From Cryobacterium fucosi (GTDB taxonomy: Bacteria; Actinomycetota; Actinomycetes; Actinomycetales; Microbacteriaceae): a stretch of 53,129 bases of DNA. The translations under genes were made by a program, and so were the position numbers. Below are positions 1-8,802 of this stretch, in pieces. Under the pieces are notes generated by a model. The model made no database searches. It was not told the origin of the DNA and saw only the letters and a list, made by a program, of their open reading frames with translations. Where the stretch lies: assembly GCF_004403515.1 (NCBI RefSeq), contig NZ_SOHH01000025.1, positions 1 to 53,129 on the forward strand, in the 5' to 3' direction. Position 1 is the first letter of the stretch; each line of letters begins with the position of its first letter.

Positions 1-99
1 AAACATCATCGCCCACCCGCAAGGATTAACACGGACCCATGCCGAAAGCAAAGAACCACGCCGACGAACCTAAAATAAACGCGACTGTAGTACTAGCCG
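1..99. repeat. Left copy of perfect 99-bp terminal inverted repeat
   Basis: The first 99 bases are the exact reverse complement of the last 99 bases (53031-53129). Position 100 is the first mismatch. The repeat contains an ATG at 39 whose reading frame continues into the window, so the first 20 codons of the first ORF lie inside it. Two readings are possible: a true terminal inverted repeat of a linear or mobile element, or a contig whose two ends stop at the same repeat in opposite orientation. The length equals an odd k-mer size often used by short-read assemblers, which favours the second reading. Confidence 0.97.
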
Positions 100-338
100 A
101 ACTGCTCGCTGCACTGAGCTGGTTCGACGGTGCAATGGCTGCAACTCCCAAAAGCCCGGTCACCGGGGCGATGACCTTCTTCCCCGGGTCGAGCCTCACC
201 TACAGCCCATCCGCCAGCGGCTTTAGCCTCTCGATCAACTTCGGCTGGGTTTGCCTGGCCGTCGGACTCATCGCCTTCGTACTTGCCGCACGGCCATGGC
301 GGCTTTTTGCCCACCGCGCTGTGTCGCTCTCGCAGTAG
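39..338 (+). CDS. Hypothetical small membrane protein, 5' end inside the terminal repeat
   Basis: This 99-residue ORF is not one I recognise. Residues 1-20 are polar and encoded inside the 99-bp repeat. Residues 21-65 are Ser/Thr/Pro-rich. One strong membrane helix (about residues 69-84, around GWVCLAVGLIAFVLAA) is followed by a short basic tail, so the chain probably sits with its C-terminus in the cytoplasm. An AAGGA lies about 12 bases before the ATG, which is far for a ribosome site. Because the repeat supplies the start, the ORF may be a chimera of a foreign 5' end and the tail of an older membrane protein gene. Confidence 0.4.
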   Translation: MPKAKNHADEPKINATVVLAELLAALSWFDGAMAATPKSPVTGAMTFFPGSSLTYSPSASGFSLSINFGWVCLAVGLIAFVLAARPWRLFAHRAVSLSQ

Positions 339-372
339 CCAACCGCCATCGGGACGGTCTGGGTCTGATTCT

Positions 373-768
373 TTAGAGCGATGCGTGCCAGGTTTGTCGA
401 GTGGCGAGCCGGGCGGTCAGGAAGAGCGCAATGCCAATGACTCCGAGGATCGCGGCGAACGTGATTCCCCAGTCCCACACGCTCGACTGGGTGTGCACCA
501 GGAGGAGTTCGTGGTCGCTCGTGAAATAGGAGCATCGGACTCCAACGGGAAAGAACGAAAATGCCCCGTCCGCGGTCCATCCTGCTGAGGGCAGAGCCAG
601 ATTGCCTAGCTCGGGATTCTGATAGCAGGATTCACCGATATGCGCATGTGAGATGAACGCGAACTGCAGCCCAGCCAAGGCCATGAGGGCCATCGACGAA
701 ATGCCGAGGATCCAAGACCGCGCAGTCACGGAGAGGAGCACGGGAAAAGCCGGTCTTTGCAGTTGCAT
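373..768 (-). CDS. Hypothetical membrane protein with two transmembrane helices
   Basis: This 131-residue protein has one helix near residues 18-38 and a second near 100-118. Between them is a loop of about 60 residues with two cysteines (in SCYQNP and VRCSYF) that could form an extracytoplasmic disulfide. The C-terminus is short and basic. This layout suggests a small double-spanning envelope protein with an exported loop. I do not recognise the family. It stands alone, convergent with the ORF at 39-338, and about 170 bases separate its start from the next gene. Confidence 0.55.
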   Translation of the reverse strand: MQLQRPAFPVLLSVTARSWILGISSMALMALAGLQFAFISHAHIGESCYQNPELGNLALPSAGWTADGAFSFFPVGVRCSYFTSDHELLLVHTQSSVWDWGITFAAILGVIGIALFLTARLATRQTWHASL

Positions 769-935
769 TTCGTGTACCCCCTCCTGAATAAACTACGTGC
801 TGCCGGACACCGAGTAAGCGCTTTAAAACTGAAAGGAAGGAAGTCGCCGGCCTACAGAGTCAAGGCCCGTAGCCGAACGGTTAGTGCGGCAGCTCACTTG
901 AAGGAACTCGCGTTTTCGAGTGCAGGCCCACTTAT

Positions 936-1787
936 CTATTTGCTGGCCTCGGGAGCTTCAGCGAATGGGCCGCCTTGTTCCGGGGCCTGGCACGACGCCG
1001 GTCCTGAGCTGGGATCGGCCGCGTCAGGGTGGAGATAACGTGCCAAAAAGGCCGCGCTGCGGCGGATGATGTCATCGGCTTGCTCGAAGCTCCATGAGCT
1101 GTGCGGGTAGCCGTCGAAGACGTCGATCTGATCGGTGGGCTGGCAGGCGTTGATCAGGGCTTCTCGGTTCTCGACGGAGACGTACTTATCGCTAGTGCCG
1201 AAAACCAAATAGCACGGCGCAGTGACCTCCTTCAACTTGCCGACTATGTCGGCACGGTGAGCCTCGGTCCAAAACGCATTGTCGACACGCTGACCACCCT
1301 CCTCCACGAAACCTCGCGGATCGGGTGCGAACTGGTCCGTGCTTGCATCAGGCACCCACGACACTACGGCGCTCACATCCAGCCCAGCGGCAGCGCAGAT
1401 CACGGCAGAACCACCCATGCTCTGCCCGAAAAGGGCGACCCGCTTGCCCTCGCCAAGGTACTTGCGTGTCAGGGTACGAATGACGCTAACCCAATCGTCG
1501 AAACGCGAGTCGATGAAGTCGCCTTCCGAGTCACCCGACCCGTACTGATCAAAACGGAGCGACGAGATTCCGTGGGAGGCCAATGCGCGAGCGAGGGTAA
1601 CGAAGGTTCGATTCGGTCCCGACTTCTCCCCCCGGAATCCGTGACAGAACAACACGACGTCGTCACTGCGCGCATGGTGGGTCACGGACGCCAGCTGGTG
1701 GCCACCAACCGAGATCCCCGAAAACACTTCGCTGTCCGTTGACACAGTCCCGATCTTCCCATCCTCGCTGCCTGAACGCCGCGGCAC
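936..1787 (-). CDS. Alpha/beta hydrolase (serine esterase/peptidase-like)
   Basis: This 283-residue cytoplasmic hydrolase has a full catalytic set. The oxyanion/HG region is FCHGFRG (residues 47-53), the nucleophile elbow is GQSMGG with Ser123, the acid is Asp200 in FGTSD, and the base is His229 in YPHSSW. The RFDQYGSGDSEG segment (79-90) is typical of the BAAT/YqiA-like or S9-like esterase groups that act on small esters or acylated substrates. The substrate cannot be inferred. The GTG start at 1787 is the longest option; a second GTG about 13 codons in is possible. The C-terminal 30 residues (Pro/Ala/Glu-rich) look like a disordered tail. Confidence 0.85.
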   Translation of the reverse strand: MPRRSGSEDGKIGTVSTDSEVFSGISVGGHQLASVTHHARSDDVVLFCHGFRGEKSGPNRTFVTLARALASHGISSLRFDQYGSGDSEGDFIDSRFDDWVSVIRTLTRKYLGEGKRVALFGQSMGGSAVICAAAGLDVSAVVSWVPDASTDQFAPDPRGFVEEGGQRVDNAFWTEAHRADIVGKLKEVTAPCYLVFGTSDKYVSVENREALINACQPTDQIDVFDGYPHSSWSFEQADDIIRRSAAFLARYLHPDAADPSSGPASCQAPEQGGPFAEAPEASK

Positions 1788-1870
1788 ACACTGAAGCGCT
1801 TCGAAAGAGGACGTCCTGCGCGACGAATTGACTGCTTCGCCGCGCGTTTGCCATGCGTGCCGATGCTGTG

Positions 1871-3055
1871 TCAGATGGGAACCGTTGGCGGGCTTTCGCT
1901 GTTCGCGCAGGCGCAGGCGCAGACAAAGTAGGCAGCCTCGAGTGGGGAGGATGACTCGGGCCTCCCGACTGAATTACAAACTGCGCTACGAGCGCGGCGG
2001 TTCAACGCGTCGAGGGCCGTGCGAGCCAGCGCGGCGTTGCCCGCTTCATTGGGATGCACCTGGTCTGGTTGGGTGTGCAGCAGCTTGTTCCAGTACCCCG
2101 GCTGGTTCGGGTCGGCGACGATGACGTTCGGAAATTCGATCGCCAGGTCGTCGATCAGCGCGTTGAACGCGTCCAGGGCCTCGTCCGAACCGTGCGGAAA
2201 CATGGCCGACGCGGCGTAGTCCGGCAAGTAGGGCTCCTTCATCATCAGCACGGTTGACGGAGCGAAAAGCTGCGGGACGAGCGCGCCAACGGCGAGCGGC
2301 CCAGTGCCGGTTGCGTGCGTGAAGCGAAGTCGGTGTCCGCGTGCAGTGAGTGGGGCGCGATAGGCGCAAGGCGTCCAGGCTGTGGACGAGACGCAGTGGT
2401 CGCCCAGGGGAAACGCATCAATGGCCGCGCCGGCGCTGCTCAGGTCGGTGACGGCAACCCTTGATGTGCTCGTGTTGTTCGTGCCAGCGAAGACAAGGTA
2501 GGCGTCCCCGGGTGGGAACGTCACGTCGACGCAATCTCCAGAACGGAATGTCTGCCGCCAGACGCCGGCGTTCTTCGCTGGTGCGGCTTCAGTCGCCAGC
2601 CAGGAGCCGGTGAAGGTGAACGTCTCCGTTTCATTCACTTCTCTCCGAGACGCCGAGTTGACGACGGCCATCAGCGTGCGGAGTGAAGTCCGAGCCGTGG
2701 CCAGGTCCGCAGGGGACGCGCCGTTCAACCGGGCGCTGTTGATCAACCCTTGAATGATGACCAGCGCGGCACCGCCGGGATGAGGCAGCATGGCGCTTCC
2801 GAGTGCGCGGACGGCAGTGTCACGAATGAGCGATCCGCCGACCGCGCGCTTCAGGTCGTCGGCGCGGCCCGCACTCGAGGTCGGGTAGGTCAGGCCGAGG
2901 GACGCGGCGACCAGTCGCGCGTAGTACGTTGATCGGTCGGGCAGCCCCTGTTCGGCCAGGAACGAGTGGCCGTACGTGATCAGTTCGCGGGTGCCGCCGG
3001 GCTGTGGGCTCGGGTGATCGCTACGGACAGGCTCACTCGTAGACCTTGATCGCAC
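1871..3055 (-). CDS. SGNH/GDSL-like hydrolase
   Basis: This 394-residue protein resembles SGNH-fold esterases. A block-I-like TYGHSF near residues 27-32 could provide the nucleophilic Ser in place of GDS. Block V is DQVHPNEAGNAALA near the C-terminus, giving the Asp-x-x-His pair. The centre (about 140-260) looks like a beta-rich insert. There is no signal peptide. The GTG start lies inside the end of the upstream oxidoreductase gene, with a 23-base overlap in another frame, so the two are probably translated from one message. That suggests it deacylates a substrate or product of the oxidoreductase. The last 30 residues are Cys/Ala-rich and look like read-through beyond the ancestral stop. Confidence 0.7.
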   Translation of the reverse strand: MRSRSTSEPVRSDHPSPQPGGTRELITYGHSFLAEQGLPDRSTYYARLVAASLGLTYPTSSAGRADDLKRAVGGSLIRDTAVRALGSAMLPHPGGAALVIIQGLINSARLNGASPADLATARTSLRTLMAVVNSASRREVNETETFTFTGSWLATEAAPAKNAGVWRQTFRSGDCVDVTFPPGDAYLVFAGTNNTSTSRVAVTDLSSAGAAIDAFPLGDHCVSSTAWTPCAYRAPLTARGHRLRFTHATGTGPLAVGALVPQLFAPSTVLMMKEPYLPDYAASAMFPHGSDEALDAFNALIDDLAIEFPNVIVADPNQPGYWNKLLHTQPDQVHPNEAGNAALARTALDALNRRARSAVCNSVGRPESSSPLEAAYFVCACACANSESPPTVPI

Positions 3056-5321
3056 TCACCATCGTGGTGGGGCTTCCGTTGGTGCGCGTGGCCACCACGC
3101 GGATACCCGTGGTGCTCACGGAATCGAAGGTGTGAATGCGGTGCCGGTGGTGGTTGGCCGTGACGACGGCGACGGGGTGCCAGCTGCGGGCATCCTTCGG
3201 CCCAGAGGCGACCTCGACCCGGTAGTCGGCCACGAGCTCGGGAACAGTCTCGAACTCGGTGCGGTGGTGGTGCAGGTTGATGAGGTCCTCGTCGACGTCG
3301 TCGTTGAACACGATGCGCACCGAGCTCACGGTGACGGGCGTCGTCCAGTCGAGTTGCAGGTGCTCGGCGGGGGCTGCGGCCGGGGCGGTGCCGGGAGTCG
3401 GGCGCGACGGCGACGATGACCACATCCGGGGCCCGGCATGGGGGCGCTGGTAGCCGTCGGTCACGTGGGCCGGAGCGTAGGCGTCGGTGTCGGGGCTTGC
3501 GGAGAAGACGAAGCCTTGACGCCGGAGGGGCGCGGCATTCCACTCGACGATCGGTTGGTTGTCCTGGTCGGGGATGTGGTCGTCGAACTCGGCGTCGCCC
3601 GATTTCTTCGCGACGAGCGCGAGCACACCGTAGGGGCGCTCGTCGGCGAGAAGCAGCGAGACGAGCGGGTTCGCGCGCACGATGACGACGGCGTTCTGCG
3701 CGCTGTCGGGGGCCCAGTCCAAGGCCGCGCGCACTACGACGCCATCGCCCGCGGTAACCGCAACGTGGGTCGTGCTGAGGCGGTGGATGGGCACGTAGTT
3801 CTGCGGCTTGCCGGTGTCCCAGAGTTCGATCTGCAGTTCGGTGGCGGCGTCGGAATCCACGGTGAAGTTGATAAAATCGAGCCGGGGCTCCACCGGGAGG
3901 ACGATGGCCGCATCCCGGTCGAGCAGGAACGTTCCTGTCGCCGCACCGACCGGGATATCCAGGCGGCGACGGGTGCTCGACGCCGTCACCGTGGCCGACG
4001 CGGCCAGATCGAGGGGGTCTGTCACTTGTGCACCGACCACGGATGCGTCGGTGCGCGCGAGCGCCGCGCGCAACTCCTCGAGGTGCACGGTTCCGACCTC
4101 CCGGGGGGTGATGCCGAGGGATGCGGCCAGCGCCGCGCCGGTTCCCGCGGCCTCGCCCAGGGTGGAACAGGTGGCCATGACGCGCGTCGACCCGAACGCG
4201 ACGTGCGAGGCGGAAATGTTGCGGCCCGCGAAGAGCAGGTTGTCGATGTTGCGCGAGTAGAGACAGCGGAAGGGGATGTCGTAGACGCCGTTGGAGTAGC
4301 GCTGCAGGGCTCCGACCGTCTCGGCGTACACGCCCTCGACCGGGTGCAGGTCGATCGACCAGCCGCCGAAGGCGACGGCGTCGTCGAAGCTGGTCTGGTC
4401 GAGGATGTCGTTCTGGGTGAGGGTGTAGTCGCCGACGAAACGGCGGTACTCGCGCTTGCCGGGGATGGACCCGACCCACTCCAGGGTGAGGTTGTCGGCG
4501 TCGAACTTTCCGGAATTCTTGATGTAGTCCCAGATGCCGTAGGCGAGTCCCCACAGCTCGTCGCGGATCTGTTCGTTGTCGCCGACTGTGTCGAGTTCGC
4601 CGCCCCACTCGATCCACCAATAGTCACAGCCGTTGTCTCCGGTGCGGATGATCCGGTTGGCCAGGATCGGCGTCTGGGAGATGTCCTTGGCGATGGAGGG
4701 CGGCACGAATTTCTCGGGTCGTCCGGCATCCTTCGTGTAAAAGAACAGGCTGCTGCCCAGCAGTTCGTCGTCGGCCCGCTCGGGCGCCCACTCCTCGTTG
4801 TAGGTGTACCGCGACTCGCGGCCGACCCGGAATTCCGCGCCCGCGAGAGCGCCGACCAGCCCGTCGCCCGTGCAATCGATGAAGATCGGTGCGTCGAATC
4901 GTGTCAGGATCTCGGAGCCCATCGTCCAGCCGGTCACGGCTTCGATGCGGGACCGGTCGGTTGCTGACAGTTCCACGTCTCTGACGTCGGTGTTCAGGTG
5001 CAGCGTGAGGTTCGGTTCCGCCCTGACGAGGTCGAGCACGGTCTGATCCCAGTAGTAGGGGTTTCCTTCCGGATTGCGAAACTGATTCTCGAGGAACAGC
5101 TCGCCCATAATCCCGGTCTCGCGGGCGAAGCGCTGCCGGCCGTGGGCGGTGGCGCCGACGACCCAGACCCGGATTTCGCTGGAGGAGTTGCCGCCGAGCA
5201 CGGGGCGATTGCTGATGAGTGATACCCGTGACCCCAGCCGGGCTGCGGCCACAGCCGCTGAGACTCCGGCCAGGCCGCCCCCGATAACAACGACGTCACT
5301 GGATTCACTTCTCGTGTGCAT
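3033..5321 (-). CDS. FAD-dependent oxidoreductase (FAD_oxidored family) with C-terminal beta domain
   Basis: This 762-residue protein opens with a Rossmann dinucleotide motif, VVVIGGGLAGVSAA (residues 10-23), then LGGNSSSEIR, which is characteristic of the PF12831-type FAD oxidoreductases. A second FAD contact is IDCTGDGLVGALAG near 148-161, and LLFAGRNISASHVA (near 365) matches the C-terminal FAD-binding strand. Residues from about 480 on look like one or two beta-sandwich modules, possibly carbohydrate-binding. The ATG at 5321 follows AGGAGA. No signal peptide is visible. It overlaps the SGNH hydrolase gene and is divergent from an MHS transporter, which suggests oxidative catabolism of an imported, perhaps acylated, carbohydrate or organic acid. 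The substrate is unknown. Confidence 0.85.
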   Translation of the reverse strand: MHTRSESSDVVVIGGGLAGVSAAVAAARLGSRVSLISNRPVLGGNSSSEIRVWVVGATAHGRQRFARETGIMGELFLENQFRNPEGNPYYWDQTVLDLVRAEPNLTLHLNTDVRDVELSATDRSRIEAVTGWTMGSEILTRFDAPIFIDCTGDGLVGALAGAEFRVGRESRYTYNEEWAPERADDELLGSSLFFYTKDAGRPEKFVPPSIAKDISQTPILANRIIRTGDNGCDYWWIEWGGELDTVGDNEQIRDELWGLAYGIWDYIKNSGKFDADNLTLEWVGSIPGKREYRRFVGDYTLTQNDILDQTSFDDAVAFGGWSIDLHPVEGVYAETVGALQRYSNGVYDIPFRCLYSRNIDNLLFAGRNISASHVAFGSTRVMATCSTLGEAAGTGAALAASLGITPREVGTVHLEELRAALARTDASVVGAQVTDPLDLAASATVTASSTRRRLDIPVGAATGTFLLDRDAAIVLPVEPRLDFINFTVDSDAATELQIELWDTGKPQNYVPIHRLSTTHVAVTAGDGVVVRAALDWAPDSAQNAVVIVRANPLVSLLLADERPYGVLALVAKKSGDAEFDDHIPDQDNQPIVEWNAAPLRRQGFVFSASPDTDAYAPAHVTDGYQRPHAGPRMWSSSPSRPTPGTAPAAAPAEHLQLDWTTPVTVSSVRIVFNDDVDEDLINLHHHRTEFETVPELVADYRVEVASGPKDARSWHPVAVVTANHHRHRIHTFDSVSTTGIRVVATRTNGSPTTMVSAIKVYE

Positions 5322-5495
5322 GAACTCTCCTGTATCGCGGGATGCAGTATCCCGCTCGACTCATCTCTGAGGAATGACTCCAATTTACCATGGAACGGGA
5401 GGGACTTGCCGCTGTGCAGTGAACATGTGTCATTCAGTGGTACTTTTGAATCGCCAACGCGGCGCCCATGACAAAGATGCGTGAGGACACGACAA

Positions 5496-6845
5496 TTGAA
5501 TGATCCATCCACCACCACCACAGATCCGGCAGCAATGAGCAGCACACTCGAGACGGCTCCCGTTACCGGCGAGGAACGCAAGCGTCAACTCCGCAAGGCG
5601 ATCGGAGCCGCCGGCATCGGCCACTTCGTCGAGTGGTTCGACTTCGGGCTCTACGGCACGCTCGCGACCGTGATTAGTCTCAACTTCTTCCAGCAGGTCA
5701 ATGCCCAGGCGGCGCTGATCGCCGCTTTCGCCGTTTTCGGTGCCGGATTCGTGATGCGCCCCCTCGGCGGGCTGTTCTTCGGCTCGCTGGGCGACCGGAT
5801 CGGACGCAAAACGATCCTCGCCGCCGTGATCCTGGTCACATCCGGGGCGACCTTCGTGATGGGGCTCCTGCCCACCTTCGGTGTGATCGGCCTGTGGGCG
5901 CCGATCTTGCTCGTGCTCGTGCGACTCGTCCAGGGCTTCGCGGCCGGCGGCGAAAGTTCGGGAGCGACCACTCTCCTCATCGAGTACGCGCCAGCGAATC
6001 GGCGTGGCTTCGTGACGAGCTTCATTGACGTGTTCGGCTTCTCGGCCTTCGTTGCCGGCGGTGGTCTCGTGCTCTTCTTGACTTCAGTGATGTCAGCGGA
6101 TGATCTCAACAACTGGGGCTGGCGGCTCCCGTTCCTGCTCGCCGCACCACTCGGCCTCGTTGGTCTCTACATGCGGAGCCACCTGGAAGACACCCCGGAA
6201 TTCCTGGCGATCAAGGCCAAGGGCGCCCTCCAGAAGTCTCCCCTCCTCGCATCCCTCAGGACATCGTGGCGCGCGCTCCTGTTCTGCGTCGGCTTCGTCG
6301 TGCTGAAGGCGGTCGGGCACTGGATCCTGCAGACCTTCATGCCGTCCTACCTGCAGACCAATCTCGGCTACAACCGGCCGGTCAGCTACGCGGTCACCGT
6401 GATCGGCCTCGCCGTGATCGTGGTTCTCGTGCCGTTCATGGGCCTGCTCTCCGACAAGATCGGCCGCAAGCCCGTGATGATCGCCGGCTGCGTGGGCTTC
6501 ATCGTCTTCACATACCCCACGCTCATGCTGATGAGCGCCGGCAACTTCGTCGCCGCTACGTGCGCGATGGTCATCCTCGGCATCTTCATGGCCGCGTTCG
6601 ACGGAGCATCAAGCGCCGCTATGGCAGAATTGTTTCCAACGAGCATCCGCTATGGAAGCATTTCTATCGCCTATAACCTTGCCGTGGCGTTCTTCGGCGG
6701 GATCACCCCGCTGTTCGCGGCATTTCTCATCACCAGCACCGGAAACACGTTCGCCCCCGCGTTCTACGTGATGGGCGCGGCTCTCATTACCCTCCTGGTC
6801 GTGGTCCGCGCTCGCGAAACAGCGCACAGCCCACTACCTTCATAG
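5496..6845 (+). CDS. MFS transporter, metabolite:H+ symporter (MHS) type
   Basis: This is an inner-membrane symporter of about 449 residues with 12 predicted helices. The family signature between helices 2 and 3 is clear (LGGLFFGSLGDRIGRK), and a second copy, LLSDKIGRK, lies between helices 8 and 9. The family (ProP, KgtP, ShiA relatives) imports organic acids, betaines or aromatic acids with protons. I chose the TTG at 5496 because GAGG sits about 9 bases ahead of it; a GTG at 5481 and an ATG at 5535 are alternatives. It is divergent from the FAD oxidoreductase and 12 bases upstream of an IclR gene, so it probably feeds the oxidoreductase pathway and is IclR-controlled. Confidence 0.9.
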   Translation: MNDPSTTTTDPAAMSSTLETAPVTGEERKRQLRKAIGAAGIGHFVEWFDFGLYGTLATVISLNFFQQVNAQAALIAAFAVFGAGFVMRPLGGLFFGSLGDRIGRKTILAAVILVTSGATFVMGLLPTFGVIGLWAPILLVLVRLVQGFAAGGESSGATTLLIEYAPANRRGFVTSFIDVFGFSAFVAGGGLVLFLTSVMSADDLNNWGWRLPFLLAAPLGLVGLYMRSHLEDTPEFLAIKAKGALQKSPLLASLRTSWRALLFCVGFVVLKAVGHWILQTFMPSYLQTNLGYNRPVSYAVTVIGLAVIVVLVPFMGLLSDKIGRKPVMIAGCVGFIVFTYPTLMLMSAGNFVAATCAMVILGIFMAAFDGASSAAMAELFPTSIRYGSISIAYNLAVAFFGGITPLFAAFLITSTGNTFAPAFYVMGAALITLLVVVRARETAHSPLPS

Positions 6846-6857
6846 ACGGAGACACAC

Positions 6858-7643
6858 GTGCCAGCCGAGATCAACCAGAGCATCGGGCGGGCGGCTGCAG
6901 TCTTGACCGCACTCGGCGAGTCGAAGGCGGGGGCGATGCGGGCATCCGACATCGCCCGCGCCATCGGACTGGGCGCGTCGACGACCTCGCGACTGCTCGG
7001 CACGCTCGAGGAGCTCGGCTATGTGCGCAAGGAAGCGGATGGACAGAACTACCAGATCGGCATGGGGATTGTCGCGTTGGCGAGCCTCGGCCTCAACCAG
7101 AACCCGGTGCACCGGGAATCGCGGGTGGCCGCCCAGGAACTCGCCCAGCGCACCGGCCTCAGCGTCAACGTAGCGGTTCGCGACGGCGCCGGCCTCGTCT
7201 ACCTCTGCCATTTCGAGGGTAACCTGGCGCCCAAAGCGCACACCATGATCGGCATGGGGCAGCCGATGCACGGGTCGGCGCTCGGCAAATGCCTCCTGCT
7301 CGATCTGACGGAGAGCGAACGGACTGAGCTGCTCGGGGATCCGCTGCCGCGGTACACCGCGAACACAATCACCTCGCAGCACCAGCTGACCATTGAGCTC
7401 CAGCAGGCGGCGAAGCTCGGACGGTGCATGGAGATCGAGGAACTGGCCCTCGGCCGGTTGTGCGTGGCCGCCCCCATCCGCGAAGCCACCGGCGAGATCG
7501 TGGCGGCCATCTCGGTGTCCGGCCGTCTGACGGTCATGCGCAGCCATGACGTGGATGCGATCGCTGAGGAAGTCATCGAGGTCGCCGACCGCATCAGCAT
7601 TGGGCTCGGGCTGATTACGGCGGTTCCCGCCGCGCAGCACTGA
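6858..7643 (+). CDS. IclR family transcriptional regulator
   Basis: This 261-residue protein has an N-terminal winged helix-turn-helix (residues 5-65, with ASDIARAIGLGASTTSRLLGTLEELGYV) and a C-terminal ligand-binding domain. The latter shows the usual IclR landmarks: MHGSALGKCLL near residue 136 and the CVAAPIREATGEIVAAISVSG strand near 205-225. The GTG start lies 12 bases after the transporter stop, so the genes are co-transcribed. By position it probably controls the divergent transporter/oxidoreductase promoter in 5322-5495 in response to a carboxylate effector. The operator is not obvious to me. Confidence 0.9.
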   Translation: MPAEINQSIGRAAAVLTALGESKAGAMRASDIARAIGLGASTTSRLLGTLEELGYVRKEADGQNYQIGMGIVALASLGLNQNPVHRESRVAAQELAQRTGLSVNVAVRDGAGLVYLCHFEGNLAPKAHTMIGMGQPMHGSALGKCLLLDLTESERTELLGDPLPRYTANTITSQHQLTIELQQAAKLGRCMEIEELALGRLCVAAPIREATGEIVAAISVSGRLTVMRSHDVDAIAEEVIEVADRISIGLGLITAVPAAQH

Positions 7644-8161
7644 AAGCGTGGGTACCGCCGAAGTAACAGGGGCCTGCGAACAGGAGGGCGATCTCTGTCT
7701 GACAAGGTGCGCCATCGACCGAGCGCGATCCCGGAGGCTTCCTTGAGCTCGCACTTGTCCTCAGGGGCCGCGATGTGTTCGGAATCAGCGCCCTCGGATT
7801 ACCGGTGAGGACTGCTTCCTCATGAAGATCCACGCCCGCGCAATTCACGACATCGAACGAATTCTCATTCAGGTTGCCCAATTCGGTCACACAGTTACCT
7901 CTATGGTCCGAGCAAGCCCTGTGCCGTCGCGCACATAACCGATCCTCGATGGCAACGCTCGAACATAAGGAAGTCCCGAAGAGAAGGTGCGCAATAGCGC
8001 CGAACCCATTCGTCACTTCGGCAAGCGGGACGTCCACCGGAACACCCAAGCGCACATAGAACGCCGAAGACAATCCGCATAGTTCCGCGGGCGCCTGATT
8101 CCCGTATGCCCCGCCCGAGAAAATGCCCGGTCAAGGGGGGCTAACCGGTACATTCAACACC
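7644..8161. other. No confident gene (about 520 bases)
   Basis: The stretch between the IclR gene and the resolvase remnant holds no ORF with recognisable domains. A minus-strand frame (about 7615-8073) is open and reads plausibly near its start, but it runs through low-complexity sequence and overlaps the end of the IclR gene. It could be a degraded gene. No strong hairpin was seen. Confidence 0.4.
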
Positions 8162-8751
8162 ATGACCGGACTCCTCATCGGATACGCCCGCGTATCTGCC
8201 AACGACCAAGACCTCACCGCCCAGAAAAACGCCCTGATCGCTCTTGGTGTGACGCCGGAGAAGACATTCACCGACCAAGGCCTGACGGGGCCAACCGGGC
8301 GCGACCCGGACTCAGGGAAGCACCGGCCGCCTGCCGGGACGGGGACACCCTGGTCGTGACCAAACTCGACCGACTGGCTCGATCCCTGCGCGATGCCAAG
8401 GACATTGTCGACGAACTCACCCGTCGCGAAGTCAAGCTCAGCATCGGAGGCTCCATCCACGACCCCACCGATCCCGTCGGACGGCTCCTCTTCAACGTCC
8501 TGGCCATGGTCGCGGAATTCGAAGCCGACCTGATCCGCGCACGAACCCGGGAGGGGATGGCCGTCGCCAAGGCTAAGGGCCGCCTACGAGGGAAACAACC
8601 TAAGCTCTCCAAAGCACAGGAGACGCACCTGGTCTCCGTTCATCTGGCGGGGACGCACACGACAGTGGAACTAGCCGAACTGTTCGGGGTAGCCCGCTCA
8701 ACCATCTACCGTGCCATCAAGCGCCGTCACGCTGGCGACACCACCGTCTAG
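8162..8751 (+). pseudogene. Serine recombinase (resolvase/invertase), broken by one-base deletion
   Basis: The first frame (from the ATG at 8162) gives GYARVSANDQDLTAQKNAL, the resolvase N-terminus with the catalytic Ser. It shifts frame at about 8290-8291. The second frame continues as RARPGLREAPAACRDGDTL and then TKLDRLARSLRDAKDIV and VAEFEADLIRARTREG, the conserved catalytic-domain helices, and ends with a C-terminal helix-turn-helix (TTVELAELFGVARSTIYRAI). Adding one base at CTGACGGGG/CCAACC restores one protein of about 196 residues, the usual Tn3-resolvase/Hin length. The enzyme would resolve or invert DNA at paired sites, but this copy should be inactive. No transposase partner is adjacent. 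Confidence 0.88.
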
Positions 8752-8802
8752 AACCGGACGATTCCGCCATCCGAGCCCGAATCCGCGCCGGCGCCCCTAA
8801 AC

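Noticed and set aside
2980..4620. A 546-codon minus-strand ORF overlapping the oxidoreductase
   Set aside because: Arg/Pro/His-rich translation typical of a shifted frame in GC-rich DNA.
3438..4967. A 509-codon plus-strand ORF
   Set aside because: It is the antisense shadow of the FAD oxidoreductase; its translation is low-complexity Val/Gly/Arg-rich with no domain.
5380..5470. CAGTG-containing repeats in the oxidoreductase/transporter divergent region as an IclR operator
   Set aside because: The repeats are direct and imperfect; I could not define a convincing palindrome.
7615..8073. Minus-strand ORF after the IclR gene
   Set aside because: Open for 152 codons but without a recognisable domain or ribosome site, and it overlaps the IclR 3' end; not reported as a gene.
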